From Misgurnus anguillicaudatus (Eukaryota; Chordata; Actinopteri; Cypriniformes; Cobitidae): DNA of 64,000 bases. The notes under the pieces were generated by a model. The model was not told the DNA's origin. It did not search any database and saw only the letters and a list, made by a program, of their open reading frames with translations. The stretch is taken from contig NC_073356.2 of NCBI RefSeq assembly GCF_027580225.2, positions 12,617,001 through 12,681,000 of the forward strand, written 5' to 3'. Shown one piece after another: positions 52,701 through 61,700 of the stretch (position 1 is the first letter of the stretch; every line of letters starts with the position of its first letter). The translations under genes were made by a program, and so were the position numbers.

Positions 52701-55700
52701 TATCGGCCGATACCCTGAGCCCAGGTATCGGAATCGGTATCGGGAAGAGAAAAATGGTATCGGAACATCTCTAGTAATTTGGCTTGACTTGAGCTGGCGC
52801 TGAAGGCACGTGACTGTGTCATATGGTTTTAAAGTACCGCAAGAGCGATTCGAGATCAGCCGCCTGAGTCAGCCAGCACAGTTTGCCAAGAGGACCTGCA
52901 CGGGCTGTAATGAAGACACAGCTGTTCACGATTGGTCGGATTCACCACATGACAACAATCACTTGTGTCTCGTGTTTATTTTCACGCCCTCAGTTCCACA
53001 AATGCTCATAAATCTGTATTTTTATAACAGTTAAAGCTTTTTTCATGTAGTCGCAATGTTAAATTGTGTTATGTTCATCAAAATAAAATGGATAAAAAAC
53101 GTAGACCCCACTACATTGGTATTTAAATAATGTTGAACTTTATTCTTGTAAAAACAGATGCTGTAAGCCTCTTCAGTTCCACTCATGCTCATACACGGAC
53201 ATTCAAAACAGTATAATTCACTTTTTATGTTGTTTACATCTTACAAATCATGTTTACTGCGATAAAGCAAGCAAATGGCACGTGATCAGCAATGCGTGAC
53301 GTAAATGCAGCAAACTCCGGGAACAACAGCGTGTCCGACTTCACGTCTCGGTTTTCAGCTCCTCCCCGTCTGCACGCGGCTAATCTCGCCGATCGGTTAC
53401 ATCCAGCCGCTAGATAATTTATTTGATTTAAACCAGTTCAGAGGTTAAAGACTTTTGGACCCAAGTATAAAAAAATTACAGCCATTCAGAGTGACAACAC
53501 CATTTAATTGTTTTAAATGACTTTATTTTTGCTTTCTTTCCCCAGGCAGTGGCTGAAGTCAGAAGACATTCAGAGGATTTCACTCTTCTTTCACAATAAG
53601 ACGTTAGAAAAAGAGGTATGTGAGCCTGAAATGTGTCAATACTGAATACAAAAAATGCAAAAACGTGCTAAAAAAAATTAAAGAGCCCCTATTGCATACC
53701 TATTACAAGAACATTATTTTGTGTATTTGGTGTTTGCGTGGTTTACATTTAAAAAAACACATTATTTTCCACATACCATGTTGCTCCTCTCTAAAACCTG
53801 ACGATTTCTACAAATCTTATTGTTCTAAATCTGATCCAGAAAATGCAGATGACCAAATTGATCGATCAACTTTACCAGCGCGGCTTGAGCAGAACGTGAC
53901 AGATTGGTTAGGCAAGGACACTAAAACATAAATCCATGTCATCGATTGTGATCGTAGAAACGACAAACAACAATGCACTGCTCAAGACTCGCGTTCAAAT
54001 CATGGTTTTAGTCAGTAATAAATTCTTTAAATATGAAAATATCTACTACTTACAGGCTGTGAGTCAGAAGCGGGCGGGATTATGATAATGACCGTTGTGT
54101 CCACGTCAACTGGCTCAGGAAGAAAACTTTTGCCTACAATCCGTGTGTTTGTTGTAGTCCAAGAAAAGAAATTTAAGTTGGAGACGATAACTCGCGTCAT
54201 CGTAGACTGTGAGATTTGTAACTTTGCTAACACACACTTACCAAAAGAAAATTAAAATCAGTAAACTGAAAATAGGGGCTCTTTAAAAATTTCATTAATC
54301 ATGCTGGTTTCCATTTTTTGTTTCAGTACAGAGCAACGACTCTGCCAGCCTTCAAATATTATGTCACCTGCGCGTGTCTTGTTTTCTTCTGCATCTTCGT
54401 GGTTCAGGTTTTAGTTTTGCCGAAGTAAGTATAACCTCTACTACCTGCTCAAATTATCTTGCTATCCATCATGACGCACTTACAAGCAGCCGTCTTATCC
54501 AAAAGCACTTAGACAGAGCAACACATAATAATATTACGACATCTATGCAATTGAGAGAAAAGAAGTGCGAGAATAAAGACAGAGATGATGGGAACGTCAA
54601 TGATCCTCTGCAAACGACAGCCGGGAGCGGTCAGTTATGGATTTTCGTGAATCAGAGGACAGTCTGGTTTGAAAATAATGTCTCTCTTTGTCAGACTGAA
54701 AAATCTATGCAAGGCGTTGCTCTAATTTACTGCTCGTGTTGTCTGAGATCAGCCGGCCTTTTACTGTTTCTCTGCTGTGTTTCTGCTTCCCAATATTGAT
54801 TTTATGTCACGTTTATGGTGAGATGTGTCACTTTGAATGGGGCTGAACATTTATGTTCAAATAAAGAAAAAAATTGAATTAGTGGTGCTTGTAAGGCAAT
54901 CTATTGCTGTTTGGACAAATCTGTAACCTTGAGTATTAAACTACAGTGGAGACTTCTACAATGCCATACACTCTTATAAATAAAGGTGCCAGATAAAAGA
55001 ACCATTTTTGGCTGAATGGTTCCATAAAGAACCTTAAATATCCTTGTGAAAATCTTGTGAAAATGACTTTCTTAGTATTTTTGTCTTGTTTTCAGTAAAA
55101 ATATCTAAAAAATTCTTAAATTAAGATGTATTTTCTTGATGAGCAAAATGACCTCGTTTTTTGACAAAACATTATAAAATTTAAGGCGAATTTGTGCTTA
55201 AAACAAGCAAAAAAAAATTGCCAATGGAATAAGAAAAAATTTCTTGAATGAAGTGTTTATGAAAAACTTATTTCAAGAATTTATTTCTTATTCCATTGGC
55301 AGATTTTTTTGCTTGTTTTAAGCACTAATTTACTTTTTTTTAAAAAAGGTTCTTGCACTGCAAAAAAATGATTTTCAAGAATACAATTTCTTAGTATTTT
55401 TGTCTTGTTTTCAGTAAAAATATCTAAAAATTTTAAATTAAGATGCTTTTCCTTAATGGGCAAAACGACCCAAAAAATAAGTCAAAAATATCAAATTTCA
55501 CAAGCAAAAAAATCTGCCAATGGGTTACGCAAAAAATCTTGAACATTTTTCTTAAACACTAAATTCAAGAAAAATGGGCAGATTTTTTTTGCTTGTTTTA
55601 TGCACAAAATTACTTAAATTTGATATTTGTTGTCTATAAACTAGACTTATTTTCTTGGGTCGTTTTGCTTATCAAGAAAAAGCATCTCATTTAAAGAATT

Positions 55701-58700
55701 TTTTGATATTTTTACTGAAAACAAAACAAAAATACTAAGAAAATTTTTTCTTGAAAATAATTTTTTGCAGTTTATAAGAAAGTTTGACTGAATGGTTGTT
55801 TTAGGACTCAAAAATAGTTCTTCTATTGAATCGCTGCCAAACATCATTTCTGTATATGGGGTTTCCATTTATTTCTTGTCTTTTCAAGGTGTAGTGTGTA
55901 ATTTCTAGAAGGATCTCTTGACAGAAATGCAAAATAATATACAAAACTATATGGTCAAGGGTGTATAAAGACCTTTCATAATGAACCATTATGTGTTTAT
56001 TAACTTAGAACGAGACCTTTTTATCTACATACACAGAGGGTCCCCTTACATGGAAGTCGCCATTTTGTGCCGCCATGTTTCTACAGAAGCCCTTAACGGA
56101 CCAACTTTTTTACTAAGTTGTCTCCGACGATGACATGTTTGTCCAGTGGTGGCTACCGTAGCTTTTCTATGTATTTCAAAAGAGAAGGGTGAGCAGTGGA
56201 CTGAGCCGTTGGTTGCAATTCGCAACCTCACCACTAGATGTCGCTAAAATTTACACACTGCACCTTTCAATGCATGATGAACATGCATCACATCATGGTA
56301 AGCATTCATAACTGATGCTGCTTATAGATGGTTTCATCAGACGCATATGCGTTAGATATATTTGAACGAAGGTAATTTACTTGTTATTTATCTTCCTTGT
56401 TATCAGACAGTAAAAGGACTCTGTTATTATTGATTCAATGTGGAAGTCTACCGGAAGTTTCATTTCGTCCACAAAAGCCGTTTGTTTATATTGTTACTGT
56501 TGAAACCATCTATAAGTGTCATTGAGTATCACTGATAAAGAGGGATTTTGTCTCTTACAGAACGACCATCCTTGGGGTTTCGTTTGGAACGGCCTTCCTG
56601 CTGCTCGCCTTCGTCCTCTGCATTTGTTTTGCTGGACATATGCTGGTAAGATGTTATCGCACTTTCTGAAACAAAATAGTAACTAGCTTTTGAGTGAGTT
56701 TTAGTCAAGGAAATGAAACACATGCAAACATGTTACTGTACATCTATTCTTGCTGCTGGAAGAAATCACTTTGTGTATTCAAATGTCATTCAATAAGTAG
56801 AGGTTCTTGCATTAAGACCTGCATCTTGTTAGAGAAAATGCAAAAATGCCATATTGCACTAAGATTGGATAGTCCTTTCTTGAGCTCTTAGACAGCACTG
56901 TCTATAATCAAATTATGAGCCACTGTGGATTTGTGGAACGTAAATGGTTTAAGTAAATGCCACTTGTGTATCTCTCTACCATTTTCTCTCTCACTCTTAC
57001 TCTCTCACTCTCCCGATTTTTGATTTTGAGGTTAAATATGAGCCGGACAGTTGTCTTCAAGGGTGTAACTTTGCAGTGAGAAGTGGGGGGACACAAAATG
57101 GGGGGGGGATGTTTTCGATTTAAACCCATTTGCTGCATTAAGCCCACCATGCCAGAATTAGATTTGTTGTTTTTGCAATGTTATAGGCTAGTGATCATAT
57201 ATAATTATTTCTCAGTCTCTTTAATAGAATACATCCAGAAAATACAGGAAATGTGTTTATAGTATTAAAAACTGTACGAAAATGTAAACTGATGTGTCAA
57301 GTATTTAGATTAAACTCCCCTTCACTGCAAAAAATGATTTTCAAGAAAAAATGTTCTTAGTATTTTTGTCTTGTTTTCAGTAAAACTATCTAAAAATTCT
57401 TAAATTAAGATGCTTTTTCTTGATGAGCAAAACGACCCAAGAAAAAAAGTCAAATTTAATTGGGGTAAGCAAATTTTTCTTGAATTTTTCTTGAAATTAG
57501 TGTTTAAGAAACATTTTCAAGATTTTTTGGCTTACCCCATTGGCAGATTTTTTTTGCTTGTTTTATGCACAAAACCACTTAAATTTGATATTTTAGTTTT
57601 AAAAACTAGACTTATTTTCTTGGGTTCTTTTGCTCATCAAGAAAAAGCATCTTAATTTAGCAATTTTTAGATATTTTTACTGAAAACAAGACAAAAGTAC
57701 GAAGGAATTTTTTTCTTGAAAATCATTTTTTGCAGTGTTCCACTTGAGCACCCTGCAAAAATGAGTTTCTTACTTAGTATTTTTGTCTTTATTTAGTTGG
57801 CATATCTAAAAATTTGTAAAAAAAAAAAAAAGATTTTTCTTGAGCAAAATCACCAAAGAAAATAAACCTAGTTTATAAGTCACAATATAAGTGAATTGGT
57901 GCTTAAAACAAGCAAAATTATCTGCCAATTGTGCTTAAATTAAGTGTTTAAGAAAAAAGAAAACTTATTTTTAGATTTTGTTTTTTTCACCCCATTGGCA
58001 GATATTTTTTGCTTGTTTTAAGCAGAAATTCACTTAAATTTTATATTTTTTGTGTAAAAACTAGACTTATTTTCTTAAGTCATTTTGCAAATCAAGAAAA
58101 AGCATCTTAATTTAAGTATTTTTAGATATTTGTACTGAAAACAAGACAAAAATACTATAAGAAAGTAAGTCATTTTTTGCAGTGCAAAAGCAGGCAGCTG
58201 CAGGATTTCTTAAACCTAAATGAAATTAAATCCTAATTTCTAATTTTAAATAAATTAGTCTTTTTACTTCATTCTGCTCAAAAACCCTCAAGATTTAGTA
58301 CCCAGAGAGGTCACACTAAACAGAAACACCGACCATGCCTAAAGAAGACATTTAGTCCTGAAATTTTTTGAGATATTTTTTTGTACATATTTCCTGTATT
58401 TTCTGTTTTCAATCTAATAAAATAGATTGAAAAATAAATATGGATAGACATTAAAACTTCTAAAACAACAAGTCTGGTTGTGGTCCCCTAAGACTTTTGC
58501 ACACAGCACAGTACTGTACATTTAGGCACTAATGGTGATACAAATTCCAGGAACTAATTAAGTTAATTATAATGATAAATTCTGCCAAAAATAATATTAG
58601 GCTACTGTATAAGAAAAGATGTCTTACTTTCTTTATTGCTTAATATGGGCTGAACGCCAATACTTAAGAGAATCATTTTATAAAGAGTTATGATCATATC

Positions 58701-61700
58701 GAATCTAACATTAAACTAGCATCAGAGACTTGCGCGTCGACACCGCCAGACTCTTTGTCCTGCTTCTCCGACGTGCGGTTAAAAATAAAATAACAAACGA
58801 TTTTGACATAAACAGGATTTTGTGGGGGGCATGTCCCCCCTGTCCCCAGTGGAAATTACTCCCATGGTAGTCTTTGTACTTTTTGATGTTGTGACCTTCT
58901 GAGCATTTGAAATGTGCGTACCATCCAAACAGCTCACTTTGTCCCCAATCTGCCAATTAACAACTAGGTCTCAGTTGAAGATGCAGTGTTTATCACGGTA
59001 AAAGAGGACACATTAAATAGCAAAGACCTAAAAAACCTTGTTTCATTTTTGTCTCCAATAAAAACATCTTGACGGATGATATATTTCGCCGGGTTCGTGG
59101 TCTATTTTTCTCACTGGATGGCAGTAAGCCCTCTGCGGGTCCCTGCAGGTTTGGGGGCCGTGGATGTGAAGGGTTATTTTTGGAAAGCTCTGTGGTGGTT
59201 TGTGTTACTTTTATAGTAGGCCACTAACAACCATCGTCGTGAGTGTCATGATTGCTCCTGTCATATTCTGTATAACACACGTTAATGAAATGTATATCTT
59301 GTAATACACTGTTAGTCGCTTTGGATAAAAGCATCTGCCAAATGCGTAAATGTAATGTAAATGAATGTCTAGTGCTCAGTTTTAAGAGTATTTCTCAGCT
59401 TAGTTTCGGCTTTCCTGATGAGCTTACATAAATGAAAAAGGTACCGAGGTCATCCCATACAGTAGATGTGTGTATTTAAACATTGAAAGTGTAGGTGATG
59501 TAATCGACGCATGATTCACTGCTTGTGTAGTTTTACCTTTTACTCCTTTTAGATTTAGGCCTGAAGTGTACTTTTATACAGGTTGAGTGTTTCATCCTAA
59601 CAATGTAGCATTACTGAGCACAAAGTGGATGACGTGGCATCCATACAGAGTGACACATGGATCAATACTGCGTAAAAGCAGAAGTACAGTCTTTTAAAGA
59701 GCCGGACACTTGAGGCCACCAGAGGGCGCTTATCCCTAAAACGTAACTGTACGTCATAATAAGCTGCTTGCACAAATGACCTATAAGGTCGTTATTTTTG
59801 GAGGAAAGTTTTAACTATAAACTCTGTTGATTAATTTAAAAGTTAAACTTAACTTAAAGCTAATTATTAATGAATGATTTCAGTTTAAATTTACAGTATA
59901 CTACATACAGCAAAGCTGCAACTTTACATTCACATTTGTATTTACAATGCACACTTCACAATCCATACGAAGTGATGTTTATTAATGTGTCTCTTACTTG
60001 TGGATTACTGTCATAACCTTGGGCATTAGGAATAGAAGCCAGTATGCAAATGATGTTAGTGGGAGTTGGAGCTTTTTTTCACTTGTCTCTTGTTGCCGTA
60101 GCAATGGGGTAAAGCATCCTCCTGCACAATGCCCCGGCTCCCCGGCTCCTCTAAAGTCATCACCAACAAGCCCTGGATCCGACTTGCGCTCACCATGGCA
60201 ACCACTGCACTTATCCTGGTAATGGCCGTGTTCAACATGGTAAGTATCACTGCCACCTAATACCCGTCCTATCGACTAGATTGGGCTGCATTTGACTGTG
60301 ATTCAGTCATGATTCAGTATGACTGTGCATGAGTGTGTTTGATAAGCAGAGTCTGCCTGCTTTCATCATGGGCACTTCATAGGGTTATGTCAATAACGTC
60401 AACTGGCTGTATAGCTTACTATTTTTAGGGAACTCTTGAGAAATAATGGTAATATCAAAAGTCTTGCTCTTGTTTTTACAATCTCTTTTTGTGGCTAACA
60501 ATGTGCATTTCAATCCCTAAAAATAATCAATATTGCTATGCAATGTAAGTTGTAAGTTACGCCCATTAAAGGCATAGTTAAAAAAAAGGTCAATATGTTA
60601 TTTTTAATACAAGGCAGGTAGACTTGATAAAGCTTATATAATGCAGTAAAAGTAGTCCATAACAATGTACAGCCTTTTCACAGGCATCCATAGCAGTGTT
60701 TCCCAACTCCTGCATACCCCAACCCATTATGGCGCTTTTCTATTGCATAGTACCCCATAGTACTTTGGCGTGGTTAGCTTTTCCATCGAGTTTAGTAACA
60801 CTTCGGAGTGGGAGGGATTATAGACGTGTCGTTATATTTGTGCTGCCTACTGCTGTGACATCATACAAGTGAGACCGTTGTTGTACATTTCCATACATTT
60901 ATTATTTCTCAGTCCGCCACAAAATCAAAATTTTCCACCACAAATGTTTGCACATCACGTTTATCACTACCTCCGTCTCACATTTCTGTTCAAACACCCG
61001 TGGCATCAGTCGACGGCGCTCCGCTGAGCCTCATTTAAGTTGCATTTAAGCATATAATGCTGACGTGCTTGTTGCGAATGTTCCGCCACAAACTGCAAGT
61101 CTGGAAAAAAACTGTTATGGTGTCCCTGATTCTCAACCTGTGGATGTTTTTCGTCCCTAAAAGGGAGTTTGGGAACTTATAGCAGAGCACTGATAACAAC
61201 ATGTTTACTCAAGACAGCGCAAGCTAGCACTAAAGGTAAAGCTAATCTACATTATAGCGATGGCGCTGTAGTGACGATTCTCTCAGATCAATCGGTGACC
61301 TACCGTGTTTTCGCGTCACGTTTGGTATAAGCTCGGGTCGCTTGGAACCCCAACCGAGGTGGTACGAAAAAAAGTATTGGGTACTACGTACTGCACCCAA
61401 TGGAAAAGCTCCCAAAAGTAAGCTGACCCGACCTAAACCAAACCAAACCGTGGAGTACTATGCAATGGAAAAGCACCATTAGATTTAGTCAGTTTGGATT
61501 ATTAAAACCCAAATGTCTGTTTGTCAATGAAAAAAAGGAGGTGACTTAATGTTAATTGGTAAAATGTTCAGCTGCTTGGCATGAGGTGTTAAATCATTAT
61601 ATGTTGATACCATATTGTGTGTGTGCGCTGGTTTAAATCATCATGACCTTTCAGCCGTCCCAGCAGTACAGCATACTTGAAATGCCCTGGTTCTGTCTTG

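Larger units (their letters stand above)
57060..58866. mobile_element. probable larger element holding two MITEs
   Basis: Left GGGTGTAACTTTGCAGTGAG with GTGGGGGGACA; right CATGTCCCCCCTGTCCCCAG, GTGGAAATTACTCCCATGG. The two halves look like inverted termini. Holds CACTGCAAAAAATGA MITEs at 57323-57737 and 57752-58184. Confidence 0.5.

Noticed and set aside
54374..54799. 141-codon open frame after the span-7 exon
   Set aside because: It is in a different frame from adcy2 where they overlap; the exon ends at a strong GTAAGT at 54425 and the rest of the frame has no conserved content.
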